From positions 1 through 64,000 of the forward strand of contig JBJEUH010000086.1 of NCBI GenBank assembly GCA_051883735.1: a stretch of 64,000 bases of DNA, in the 5' to 3' direction. The stretch comes from Ventricola sp051883735. Its GTDB lineage: Bacteria; Bacillota; Clostridia; Christensenellales; Aristaeellaceae. The notes beneath the pieces were generated by a model that was given only the letters and a program-made list of their open reading frames with translations, had not been told where the DNA came from and searched no databases. Made by a program: the position numbers and the translations under genes. Positions 8,698 through 16,046 of this stretch are shown here, one piece after another; position 1 is the stretch's first letter, and the number at the start of each line of letters is the position of its first letter.

Positions 8698-10188
8698 ATG
8701 ATTGAAAAAAAGACTGCAGCGCTGCTGCTGACGGTGATCCTGAGCCTTTGCGCCTGCTGCGCGCAGGCCCTGACCGTGACGGGCCTGGAGACGGAGCTGG
8801 TGGAGCGCGACTGGTCGCAGAGCCAATTCTTCACCCGCATGGAAGCGCTGACCGGCGTGAGCGTGCAGGCCAGGGGCGTGACCGATGAGAAGGAATACGC
8901 TCAGCTGCTCGCGGCGATGGAGAAGGGCGACGTGCAAACGGACGTGCTCTTCAAGGCGAACCTGTCCCGCGAGCAGGAGATCGCGCTGCTGGACAGCGGG
9001 GCGATCATCGACCTCGCGCCGATGATCGAGGCGCACATGCCCAACCTGAGCGCGCTGCTCGAGCGCCATCCCGAGTGGCGTAGCGTGATCGCGCTGGAGG
9101 ACGGGCGCATCGCGTCGCTGCCGCTGCTCAATGAGCACGAGCGCCAGGTGATGCTGTGGATCAACCGCGCGTGGCTTGATCGGCTGGGCGTGGCCATGCC
9201 CACGACGACCGCAGAGCTGACGGACGCGCTGCTGGCGATCCGGGACGGCGATCCCAACGGGAACGGCAGGGCGGACGAGGTCGGCGCGGACCTGATCGGC
9301 GTGTACGAGATGCGCTGGCTGCTGCCGTATTTCGGCATCGTGGCGGACGACTACAATCTGGCGCGCGATGAGGCGGGCGAGATCGTCTTCGCGCCGGAGC
9401 TGCCGGCATACCGCGAGTTCATCGCGCTGCTCAGGGACTGGCATGACCGCGGCGTGCTGCGCGGGGACGCGTTCACGGCGATGCACAGCACCCAGGCGCT
9501 GAACGATCGGGACGACGATGCACCGGTCACCAGCGGCATGCTGCTGTCCATGACCCCGTATACGCACTTCGATGCAGACGCCGTGATGGACTACGAGCCG
9601 GTGCTGCTGGCCGGCCCGGACGGCACGACGCGCTGGCGCGACCTGCTGGGCGGCGTGTGGACCGGCTGCTTCGCGGTGACGAGCGCCTGTCAGGACCCGG
9701 CGCAGGCGCTGCAGTGGGTTGACGCGCTCTATGCCGAGGAGGGCGCGCTGCTGGGCTATGCGGGCATGGAGGACGAGGACTACACGTTCAGCGACGAGGG
9801 CTACTGGTCCTTTGCCATCAGCGGGAACCGCGATGTGAGCAAGATCCGCTCCCAGGTGATCATGTACACCGGCACGTCCATGCCGGGCCTGTATCCGGCG
9901 GACTTCATCAGCCGCGTGGACAGCGACGTCGACCGCCATGTGTTCGCGGCGAGCGAGAAGGCGCTGGCGGTCAGCGAGCGCGTGACGCAGGCGTACTGCC
10001 TGGGCGCGGCGGATCAGGCGCGGGCGGACGCGCTGAGCGCGTCGCTGGGCGCGCTGGTGGATACCGGCATCGCGAGGTTCGCCACCGGCGAGGTCGAGCT
10101 GACGGACGAAAGCTACGACGCATGGCTGGCGGAGCTGAAGGCGGCGGGCAGCGACGAGTTGGTCGCGCTGTTCCGGAACGCGGAGTAA
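8698..10188 (+). CDS. Extracellular solute-binding protein, orphan
   Basis: A 496-residue exported binding protein of the family-1 type (LipO-like). The N-terminus has a hydrophobic signal segment (about residues 6-23) containing several cysteines (LSLCACCAQA), so it may be lipid-modified, although the lipobox is not canonical. Residues 183-194 form an EF-hand-like loop (Asp185, Asn187, Asn189, Asp193/Glu194), a motif common in large LipO-type binding proteins. ATG at 8698 is preceded by GGAGG; the open frame extends upstream, but those codons cross the promoter. No permease or ATPase is adjacent and a terminator follows, so it must work with a transporter elsewhere or as a sensor partner. 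Confidence 0.82.
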   Translation: MIEKKTAALLLTVILSLCACCAQALTVTGLETELVERDWSQSQFFTRMEALTGVSVQARGVTDEKEYAQLLAAMEKGDVQTDVLFKANLSREQEIALLDSGAIIDLAPMIEAHMPNLSALLERHPEWRSVIALEDGRIASLPLLNEHERQVMLWINRAWLDRLGVAMPTTTAELTDALLAIRDGDPNGNGRADEVGADLIGVYEMRWLLPYFGIVADDYNLARDEAGEIVFAPELPAYREFIALLRDWHDRGVLRGDAFTAMHSTQALNDRDDDAPVTSGMLLSMTPYTHFDADAVMDYEPVLLAGPDGTTRWRDLLGGVWTGCFAVTSACQDPAQALQWVDALYAEEGALLGYAGMEDEDYTFSDEGYWSFAISGNRDVSKIRSQVIMYTGTSMPGLYPADFISRVDSDVDRHVFAASEKALAVSERVTQAYCLGAADQARADALSASLGALVDTGIARFATGEVELTDESYDAWLAELKAAGSDELVALFRNAE

Positions 10189-10199
10189 AAAGACGGTTG

Positions 10200-10231
10200 A
10201 AAGCGGGCGGCGGAGGAGCCGCCCGCTTTTG
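10200..10231 (+). terminator. Intrinsic terminator after the orphan binding protein
   Basis: AAAGCGGGCGGC and GCCGCCCGCTTTT arms around GGAGGA form a strong GC-rich stem with a short T-run. Confidence 0.8.
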
Positions 10232-10281
10232 TCAAGTTGCGTCCGCCTTGCGCATAGGATACCCCCGGAGGCGATGAGAAG

Positions 10282-10569
10282 ATGGAGCAGGGCATGAATA
10301 TCGGCGCGCGGCCGCATATGCTGACGCTCGAGGGCCGCACGCACGCGCGGCTGTCCGGCGTGATGGCGGTGTGCTGCTTTAACGAGCAGGAGATCGTGCT
10401 GGAGACCTCGGAGGGAGAGATCGCGCTGCTGGGCGAGCAGCTGCACATCGAGCAGCTGAACCTTGACGACGGACAGCTCGACGTGACGGGCGAGATCTCG
10501 GGCATCGAGTACAACGGCCCCGTCAGAAAAAAGGAAAAGCGCGGCCTGTTCTCGCGCAGGCGGAAATGA
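10282..10569 (+). CDS. yabP: Sporulation protein YabP
   Basis: A 95-residue YabP/YqfC-family protein required in the mother cell for spore formation. The family core is visible in residues 9-75 (HMLTLEGRTHARLSGVMAV, then LGEQLHIEQLNLDDGQLDVTGEI). A basic tail (KKEKRGLFSRRRK) ends it. The start is ATG at 10282 after a GGAGG; the nearby ATG at 10274 runs into a stop. It overlaps yabQ by ATGA, and yabP-yabQ-divIC is the order also found in Bacillus. This is the clearest evidence that the organism belongs to an endospore-forming lineage. Confidence 0.93.
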   Translation: MEQGMNIGARPHMLTLEGRTHARLSGVMAVCCFNEQEIVLETSEGEIALLGEQLHIEQLNLDDGQLDVTGEISGIEYNGPVRKKEKRGLFSRRRK

Positions 10570-10877
10570 CGGTGAGCGAGCAGGCACGCGCGTTCCTGGC
10601 GATGGCCCTGTGCGGCGCGCTGCTCGGGGCCGTCTATGACGCGCTGGGCGTGCTGCGGCGCGGACGGCTTCTGACGGCGGCGGCCGATCTGCTTTTCGGC
10701 GTGCTGGCGGCCCTCGGGGTGATCGCAACCGCGCTGACGCTGCGCTGCGAAGCGTACAGGCTCTACACGCTGCTGGGCGTCAGCGCAGGTTTTGCGCTGT
10801 ATCAGTGCTCGTTGGGAACGATTGTTCGCTTTTTGAAGGCAAAACTCAGAAAGCTGTCAAATAATGTGAAGAATTAG
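10566..10877 (+). CDS. yabQ: Spore cortex biosynthesis protein YabQ
   Basis: A 103-residue membrane protein with about three to four hydrophobic segments (around residues 8-28, 38-60 and 65-85) and a basic C-terminus. In Bacillus YabQ sits in the outer forespore membrane and is needed for cortex assembly. This version is shorter than the Bacillus protein but typical of Clostridia. Its ATG overlaps the yabP stop. It belongs to the yabP-yabQ-divIC unit. Confidence 0.88.
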   Translation: MTVSEQARAFLAMALCGALLGAVYDALGVLRRGRLLTAAADLLFGVLAALGVIATALTLRCEAYRLYTLLGVSAGFALYQCSLGTIVRFLKAKLRKLSNNVKN

Positions 10878-10970
10878 ACAGAAATATCCGGAAGGATGCA
10901 GGAAAACGGCGGAACAGCGCGAATGATAAACACACTATATGTTTGGAAACTGGGGAGCGGGGGAACGGAC

Positions 10971-11306
10971 ATGAAGAAGAACAGGGGGCGAATCCGGCCT
11001 TTCAGGATTCTGTCCGTGCTGCTGGGCGTGGCCGCGCTGGTGATGCTGTCCCGCTTTCCGGCGAAGTCGGTGAGCCTGGAGCGCCAGCAGCAGCAGCTGG
11101 AGGCTGCGGCGCTGGCCTACTACGACGCGCAGAGCAGGAACAACCAGCTGACGACCGAGCTGTCGGAGATCAATACCGCGGACTTTGTGGAGCGCACGGC
11201 CCGCCGCGACTATGGCTACTGCTGGTACGGCGAGACGATCTACGAGGTCGGCAACCTGGACGAGATCGCGCAGGAGCCGGAATTCGACATCTACGGCGAA
11301 GAGTGA
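10971..11306 (+). CDS. divIC: Septum formation initiator DivIC/FtsB-like
   Basis: A 111-residue bitopic membrane protein of the division septum. It has a basic cytoplasmic start (KKNRGRIRP), one transmembrane helix (about 12-28), a Gln/Glu/Leu-rich coiled coil (about 35-68) and the C-terminal DivIC motif FVERTARRDYGYCWYGETIYEV. It stabilises the FtsL-DivIB complex. ATG at 10971 starts the conserved part; the longer frame from 10896 adds an unlike leader without a good ribosome-binding site. Its position after yabPQ matches the Bacillus order. Confidence 0.85.
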   Translation: MKKNRGRIRPFRILSVLLGVAALVMLSRFPAKSVSLERQQQQLEAAALAYYDAQSRNNQLTTELSEINTADFVERTARRDYGYCWYGETIYEVGNLDEIAQEPEFDIYGEE

Positions 11307-11343
11307 GCCTACAATCTTATATGGAGATCACGGAGGGAACGCC

Positions 11344-12243
11344 ATGCGTCTTGCCTGTATTGGGATCGGTTCCAATGCCATTCGCCTGCTGATTGCGCAG
11401 TGGACGCAGGGAAGGCTGTGCGCGCTTCGCCGTGAGCGCCGGGGGACGCGTCTGTTCGCAGGGCTGGTGAACGGCGCGCTGACCGAGCAGAGCATCAGGT
11501 CTTCTGTGGAGGCCGTCGCGGAGCTGGCGATGATTGCCCGCCGGGACGGCGCGCAGGAGATTTTTGTTTTTGCCACCAGCGCTGTGCGCGATGCGCGCAA
11601 CGGCGGGGAATTTACCCGCCGGGCGGAGGCGGCCAGCGATACGCGGATCGAGATCATCTCCGGCGAGCAGGAGGCGGTGCTCTCCTATATCGGCGCGAGC
11701 GAGGGCGGGTGCTGCGGCGTGCTCGACATCGGCGGCGGCTCCACGGAATTCACCATCGGCGAGGACGAGCGCATCCTGGCGGCGGCGAGCCTGCAGATGG
11801 GTGCGGTGCGCATGAACGCGCAGACGCCGATTCTGTGCTGTGAGGACTACGAGGCGACGGTGGAGCGCTGCATGAACATGATCCGCCGGGACGCGCAGGC
11901 GCTGCTCGCCTGCCCGAAGGCGGAGCGCTGGGTGGGCGTCGGCGGCACGATGACGACGCTGGGCGCGATGCAAAGGAGCGTGCCCCTGTTTGATCCGCAG
12001 CTGTGCGAGGGCATGCGCGTATCCCGGACGGACGTATGCGCCTGGGGACGGCGCCTGGCCCGCCTGACGATCGCGGACCGCCGGCGGATCGTGGGCCTGA
12101 TGCCGCACCGCGCGGACATCATCCCCAGCGGCATGGCGATCCTGGAGGCGGCGATGCGCGCATTTGGCATGGAGGAGCTGGCGCTCTCCGCGCACGGCAA
12201 CATGGACGGCTTCCTGAAGAAAAAATTTAGAGAAATGTATTGA
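11344..12243 (+). CDS. ppx: Ppx/GppA family exopolyphosphatase
   Basis: A 299-residue member of the actin-like ASKHA superfamily, hydrolysing polyphosphate or pppGpp. Motifs in order: GIGSNAIRLLI (phosphate 1, residues 6-16), FVFATSAVRDA, DIGGGSTEF (phosphate 2, about 125-133) and GVGGTMTTLGAM (adenosine-region motif, about 199-210). It is the short form without a C-terminal HD domain, as common in Firmicutes. Start ATG at 11344 after CGGAGGG. Its stop codon overlaps the -35 box of the tRNA promoter. Confidence 0.9.
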   Translation: MRLACIGIGSNAIRLLIAQWTQGRLCALRRERRGTRLFAGLVNGALTEQSIRSSVEAVAELAMIARRDGAQEIFVFATSAVRDARNGGEFTRRAEAASDTRIEIISGEQEAVLSYIGASEGGCCGVLDIGGGSTEFTIGEDERILAAASLQMGAVRMNAQTPILCCEDYEATVERCMNMIRRDAQALLACPKAERWVGVGGTMTTLGAMQRSVPLFDPQLCEGMRVSRTDVCAWGRRLARLTIADRRRIVGLMPHRADIIPSGMAILEAAMRAFGMEELALSAHGNMDGFLKKKFREMY

Positions 12244-12268
12244 CAGATGATGGGGACTGCGATATAAT
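12240..12268 (+). promoter_or_regulatory. Consensus promoter of the two tRNA-Met genes
   Basis: TTGACA (12240-12245), a 17-bp spacer and TATAAT (12263-12268), a perfect sigma-A promoter. The -35 hexamer begins on the last base before the ppx stop codon and includes it. Confidence 0.85.
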
Positions 12269-12299
12269 ATACAAGTCGTCGGAACGACGTGCCTGATAT

Positions 12300-12376
12300 C
12301 GCGGGATGGAGCAGTCTGGCAGCTCGTCGGGCTCATAACCCGAAGGTCGAAGGTTCAAATCCTTCTCCCGCAACCA
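12300..12376 (+). tRNA. Initiator tRNA-fMet (CAT)
   Basis: 77 nt including an encoded CCA. Anticodon CAT. Initiator hallmarks are visible: an unpaired C1/A72 at the end of the acceptor stem (C, GCGGGA ... TCCCGC, A) and three consecutive G-C pairs at the base of the anticodon stem (GGG/CCC). Confidence 0.93.
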
Positions 12377-12380
12377 CTTT

Positions 12381-12457
12381 GGCTCAATAGCTCAGCTGGC
12401 TAGAGCGTCCGGTTCATACCCGGCAGGTCGATGGTTCGAATCCGTCTTGAGCCACCA
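12381..12457 (+). tRNA. Elongator tRNA-Met (CAT)
   Basis: 77 nt with acceptor stem GGCTCAA/TTGAGCC, encoded CCA, D-arm AGCTCAGCTGGCTAGAGC and anticodon CAT. The body matches Firmicutes elongator tRNA-Met closely, so the lysidine-type tRNA-Ile(CAT) alternative is less likely. It lies 4 nt after the initiator gene in one transcription unit. Its 3' half recurs in degenerate form at 14857-14893. Confidence 0.92.
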
Positions 12458-12458
12458 C

Positions 12459-12497
12459 AAACTCACCAATCAGAAATGGTTGGTGAGTTTTCTTTTT
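12459..12497 (+). terminator. Terminator of the tRNA operon
   Basis: AAACTCACCAA and TTGGTGAGTTT arms around a ten-base loop, then TTCTTTTT. It starts two bases after the tRNA CCA. Confidence 0.85.
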
Positions 12498-12764
12498 GCC
12501 TTACATAGGGAATTGCGCAAAAACCGCACAGCGGTGCGCGCGGATATGCTCCGCATCACGCGGGAGGAAAATGTCTGTTCAGGAAGAATAATATAGCCAT
12601 AAAAGTCCAAGCGGGCACCCGGCGTGGGCGGCAGGGTGAACGCGGCATCACGATGGGTTGCCTTTGCGCTGGCAGCGCGGCTCTGAGGCCCGATTTCAAA
12701 TACGATACGATCTCTTTGCTCTTGAAAATCAGCGGTGATGAAGTGGAATGGGAGGAAAAGCAAG

Positions 12765-14795
12765 ATGATCTACTATGTCAACAGCCACGCTGCGCCCAAG
12801 GGGGACGGCAGCAAGGAACGGCCTTTCAGGTATATTCAGCAGGCTGCTCAGCTTGCCATGCCCGGGGACGAGGTGCTGGTGGCGCCCGGCATTTACCGGG
12901 AAGAGGTGGACCCGGTGAACGCGGGAACCGAGCGGGAACCCATTGTTTATCGTTCGGAGGTTCCGCGGGGAGCGGTGATTACCGGGGCGGAGGAGGCAAA
13001 GGGCTGGAAGCGCTATGCGGGCGACACCTGGCTTCTGGCTCTGCCCAACAGCTATTTCGGCAGCCACAATCCCTACACGACCTGGGTGTTTGGCGACTGG
13101 CTGGACAGCCATATCCACGCCCATACCGGCGAGGTATTCCTGAACGGCAAGTCGCTCTATGAGAAGGAGACTCTGGAAGAGGTCCTGCATCCTGCCTGTT
13201 CTGACCGCTCCTGGGAGCGGGAATTCAGCAGGCACACCTGGTATACGGAGCAGAGCGAGGAAAGGGAAGAGACGCTGATCTATGCGAACTTCCAGGGAAA
13301 GGACCCCAATGTGGAGCTGGTGGAGATCACGGTTCGACCCCACTGCTTTTATCCGTCCAAGGAGCGCGTAAATTACATCATCCTGTCCGGGTTTGTCGTG
13401 ACCAAGGCGGCCACCCAGTGGGCGCCGCCCACGGCGCTGCAGGAGGGTATGATTGGCCCGCACTGGTCCAAGGGATGGGTGATTGAGAACTGCGACGTCT
13501 CAGAATCCAAGTGCTCCGGCATTTCCCTGGGCAAGTATTTCCAGCAGCACAACAACAACAAGTGGACCACCTGCAGGTACAAGGACGGCGCGCAGAACCA
13601 GAGGGATTGCGCTTTGATCGCCCGGCTGGATGGCTGGAGCAAGGAGACGGTGGGCTCCCACATCGTGAGGAACTGCGAGATCCACGACTGTGGCCAGACG
13701 GGCATCGTGGGCAATCTGGGCTGCGTGTTTTCCACCATCGAAAACTGCCATATTCATCATATCAATACCAAGGGAAATCTGGCCGGCGCGGAGATCGGCG
13801 GCATCAAGTTCCATGCCGCCATCGATGTCACCATTCAGAACTGCCATTTCCACCACTGCACAAGGGGCATCTGGCTGGACTGGCAGACGCAGGGCAGCCG
13901 GGTGAGCAGGTGCCTGTTCCACGACAACTGCCTGCCCCAGGATGATCTGCTGGAGGCTGAGCACGCGGCGGGGCTGGCGCTTGGCGAAGATCTGTTCATT
14001 GAGATCGCCCATGGCCCGTGCCTTGTGGACAACAACGTGCTGCTGTCCGAACGCGCCGTGAAACTGCCCACCCAGGGCGTGGCGTTTGTCCACAACCTGA
14101 TCGCCGGAGCGATCACGGCGGTGGGACGCGGCGTCAAGAACGGCACCACCGGCAAGTACGATTCCACCCGCTACACGCCCATTCACCGTCCTCACAGCAC
14201 GGATATCACGGGATTCATGTCCGTGCTTCACGGCGATGTACGGTTCTACAACAACGTGTTTGTCCAGCCGGAGGTTCGCGCCGCGCTCAAAAAGCTGTGC
14301 GCGCCCCGGCAGGGGCCGAGCTGTCCGGAAAAGCAGTGGGACGACTTCAACCTGACCGCCGGTACGGCGTCCTATAATGGCTACATGACGGAGGAGACCT
14401 GGCGCAGCTACTTCGAAGGCCGCAGCGCAGAGGGGGATGAGGATATCCGGGACAGGTACTATATGCCTTTGCCGGTTTGGCTTGGCGGCAATGTGTACTT
14501 CAACGGCGCCCAGCCCTGTGACCTGGAACCGAACGCTCTCGTGGATACACAGCACCGCATCGTCCTGGAGCTTGAAGAGGGGGAGGGCATGCCCCGTCTG
14601 CGCACAAACCTGATGGAGCATCTGCCGGAGACAACGATGATCGCGTCCGACATCCTGGGCCTTGCGTTCGAGCCGGAGCAGCGGTTTGAAACCCCGGATG
14701 GAGAGGTGATCGTCTTCGATACGGACTTCTATGGCATGAAGCGCAGCCGTCAGACCGTGCCCGGTCCTTTCTGCCGGGAATCGATGGGCGGATGA
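12765..14795 (+). CDS. Right-handed parallel beta-helix protein (pectate-lyase/GH-like), cytoplasmic
   Basis: A 676-residue protein predicted to fold as a right-handed beta-helix. The N-terminus has the DUF1565-like opening YYVNSHAAPKGDGSKERPF...IQQAAQLAMPGDEVLVAPGIYRE. Repeated coils follow at about residues 200-480 (IENCDVSES, VRNCEIHDCGQTGI, IENCHIHHIN, IQNCHFHHCTRGIWLDW, VDNNVLLSE). It has no signal peptide, so it would act on imported oligosaccharides. Catalytic residues cannot be assigned from sequence alone; polysaccharide lyase and glycosidase are both possible. The start ATG at 12765 follows GGGAGGA. It is the only gene between the tRNA-Met and the tRNA-like remnant, so it may be cargo of an integrated segment. 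Confidence 0.8.
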   Translation: MIYYVNSHAAPKGDGSKERPFRYIQQAAQLAMPGDEVLVAPGIYREEVDPVNAGTEREPIVYRSEVPRGAVITGAEEAKGWKRYAGDTWLLALPNSYFGSHNPYTTWVFGDWLDSHIHAHTGEVFLNGKSLYEKETLEEVLHPACSDRSWEREFSRHTWYTEQSEEREETLIYANFQGKDPNVELVEITVRPHCFYPSKERVNYIILSGFVVTKAATQWAPPTALQEGMIGPHWSKGWVIENCDVSESKCSGISLGKYFQQHNNNKWTTCRYKDGAQNQRDCALIARLDGWSKETVGSHIVRNCEIHDCGQTGIVGNLGCVFSTIENCHIHHINTKGNLAGAEIGGIKFHAAIDVTIQNCHFHHCTRGIWLDWQTQGSRVSRCLFHDNCLPQDDLLEAEHAAGLALGEDLFIEIAHGPCLVDNNVLLSERAVKLPTQGVAFVHNLIAGAITAVGRGVKNGTTGKYDSTRYTPIHRPHSTDITGFMSVLHGDVRFYNNVFVQPEVRAALKKLCAPRQGPSCPEKQWDDFNLTAGTASYNGYMTEETWRSYFEGRSAEGDEDIRDRYYMPLPVWLGGNVYFNGAQPCDLEPNALVDTQHRIVLELEEGEGMPRLRTNLMEHLPETTMIASDILGLAFEPEQRFETPDGEVIVFDTDFYGMKRSRQTVPGPFCRESMGG

Positions 14796-14856
14796 AAGGC
14801 GAAGCCGGCATGCAAAGGACAGTGCTTGAATGGATACGAGTCCATCTGCATGTCAC

Positions 14857-14893
14857 ACCCGGCAGGCCGATGGCCCCCAATCCGTCCTGAGCC
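14857..14893 (+). other. Degenerate copy of the tRNA-Met 3' half (att-like remnant or decayed tRNA)
   Basis: Positions 14857-14893 match 12418-12453 of the elongator tRNA-Met with one T-to-C change in the variable/T-arm, a changed T-loop (TTCG to CCCCC) and one T-to-C in the acceptor strand; about 31 of 36 positions agree. Weaker similarity to the anticodon arm may precede it, and a terminator follows at the equivalent distance. It could be the displaced 3' end left by integration into the tRNA gene, or the remains of a second tRNA unit. Confidence 0.7.
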
Positions 14894-14895
14894 CC

Positions 14896-14934
14896 AAACC
14901 CTTCAGGCGCTGATGGAATGCCTGGAGGGTTTTG
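14896..14934 (+). terminator. Intrinsic terminator behind the tRNA-like remnant
   Basis: AAACCCTTCAGGC and GCCTGGAGGGTTTT arms around an 11-base loop, ending in a T-run. It may also end transcription of the beta-helix gene. Confidence 0.7.
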
Positions 14935-15044
14935 TGTTCATACAGGGCGGGAAGAGCCCGGCAAAGGGACGCATGCGGACAATGCGTGTGTGAAGAGTCT
15001 GCTGATGCGGCGGCGGAAAGCATGGGCAGCGTGCATCCGAAGTC

Positions 15045-15061
15045 GTTGTATCATGTATCCA
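15045..15061 (-). promoter_or_regulatory. Candidate GntR operator 1 (upstream of gntR)
   Basis: On the minus strand TTGGATACATGATACAA, an imperfect palindrome ending six bases before the gntR -35. It matches the site at 15991-16007 at 15 of 17 positions. A further half-site GATACAA (15088-15094) overlaps the gntR -10. Confidence 0.6.
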
Positions 15062-15066
15062 ATCTG

Positions 15067-15095
15067 TTGACGGGGTTTGTTTTTTTTGATACAAT
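15067..15095 (+). promoter_or_regulatory. Promoter of gntR
   Basis: TTGACG (15067-15072), a 17-bp spacer and TACAAT (15090-15095), 42 bp before the start codon. The neighbouring operator-like sites suggest autoregulation. Confidence 0.7.
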
Positions 15096-15137
15096 TATCG
15101 TATTTCAGGATGGTTTTTTTAAGGTGGAGGGAAAAAG

Positions 15138-15815
15138 ATGAACGGTACAGTGAGTCCAATCCAGTATCAAACGGTGGCTGACAGTGTGTATGCCTGGATG
15201 AAGGAGGCCATTATTCAAGGAGAATTTCAGCCGGGTGAGCGCATTGCGCAGGATCGGATTACAGAGCGTCTGGGCGTCAGCCGTACGCCTGTCCGCGATG
15301 CGATGAAGCGCCTGGAAGCGGAAGGACTGATTGTCAACAAGCCCCGGTGCGGAGCCGTTGTATTTGATATTTCGGAAGAGCGGCTGACTGAAATCTATGA
15401 GATTCGGATTCTGCTGGAGCAGCATTGTGCGGAAAAGGCCTGCGCGATCATCACAGACGAGCAGATCGACGCAATCGAGCAGCACAATCTGAAGATGAAG
15501 GACTGCATGCGCAATTCCCGCCAGTTCATGGAGGAGGATCGCCTTTTCCACCGCGCATGGTGCGAGGTCTCCGGCTGTACCGGCACGATTGAGATCCTGG
15601 AAACCCTGTGGACGCGCTGCGACGCCTTCAAGTCGATTTACTATTCCCTCGATGGAAAGGTCCGCAATACGCTGAATGAACACGCCAAGATCGTTCAGGG
15701 TTTCCGCGAGCGCGACCCGGACGCTGTCAAGCGCGCCATCGACGGTCACCTTCAGGATGTTGTCAAGACCAACATTGCGCGGATCCATGCAGAACGCGCG
15801 AAAAAGAAGGACTGA
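15138..15815 (+). CDS. GntR-family transcriptional regulator, FCD (FadR) type
   Basis: A 225-residue regulator with an N-terminal winged helix (about residues 10-75; IAQDRITERLGVSRTPVRDAMKRLEAEGLI) and a C-terminal helical FCD ligand domain (about 85-215). Asp/His residues of the FCD metal-ligand pocket are visible in FMEEDRLFHRAWCEVSG, LNEHAKIVQGF and DGHLQDV. FCD regulators usually bind carboxylates or sugar acids, which agrees with the TRAP transporter and glycerate kinase nearby. It precedes the catabolic operon on the same strand but has its own promoter and terminator. Likely a repressor released by a pathway intermediate. Confidence 0.93.
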   Translation: MNGTVSPIQYQTVADSVYAWMKEAIIQGEFQPGERIAQDRITERLGVSRTPVRDAMKRLEAEGLIVNKPRCGAVVFDISEERLTEIYEIRILLEQHCAEKACAIITDEQIDAIEQHNLKMKDCMRNSRQFMEEDRLFHRAWCEVSGCTGTIEILETLWTRCDAFKSIYYSLDGKVRNTLNEHAKIVQGFRERDPDAVKRAIDGHLQDVVKTNIARIHAERAKKKD

Positions 15816-15846
15816 TCCGGCGCATCCTCTCCAATTTCTTTGATTC

Positions 15847-15882
15847 GGCACGTTTACCGTCAAGGTAAAAGTGCCTTTTTTT
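15847..15882 (+). terminator. Terminator of gntR
   Basis: GGCAC-TTTACC and GGTAAA-GTGCC arms around a short GTCA-type loop, followed by seven T. Confidence 0.88.
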
Positions 15883-15943
15883 ATTTGCTTGATCTTTTGC
15901 ACCTTGTCCAATGCGAACAAAATGTGAAATTTTGGAAGACCTA

Positions 15944-15972
15944 TTGACATCTCGTTTTCCATGTGATAAAAG
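15944..15972 (+). promoter_or_regulatory. Promoter of the lactonase-TRAP operon
   Basis: TTGACA at 15944-15949 and a weak TAAAAG -10 at 15967-15972 with a 17-bp spacer. The operator-like sequence lies just downstream, around the expected transcription start. Confidence 0.6.
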
Positions 15973-15990
15973 TATGGTGTACACAGGATA

Positions 15991-16007
15991 TTGGATACAG
16001 GATACAC
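15991..16007 (+). promoter_or_regulatory. Candidate GntR operator 2 (operon leader)
   Basis: TTGGATACAGGATACAC on the plus strand, about 20 bp downstream of the -10 box, a position where a bound repressor would block transcription. It shares 15 of 17 bases with the site upstream of gntR. Confidence 0.6.
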
Positions 16008-16046
16008 ATTGTTCTGCCAAATAAAAAGAATATGGAGGATGTGCGC

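Noticed and set aside
14903..15137. Small open frames between the tRNA-like remnant and gntR
   Set aside because: They lie across the terminator, operator and promoter of gntR and have no family resemblance.
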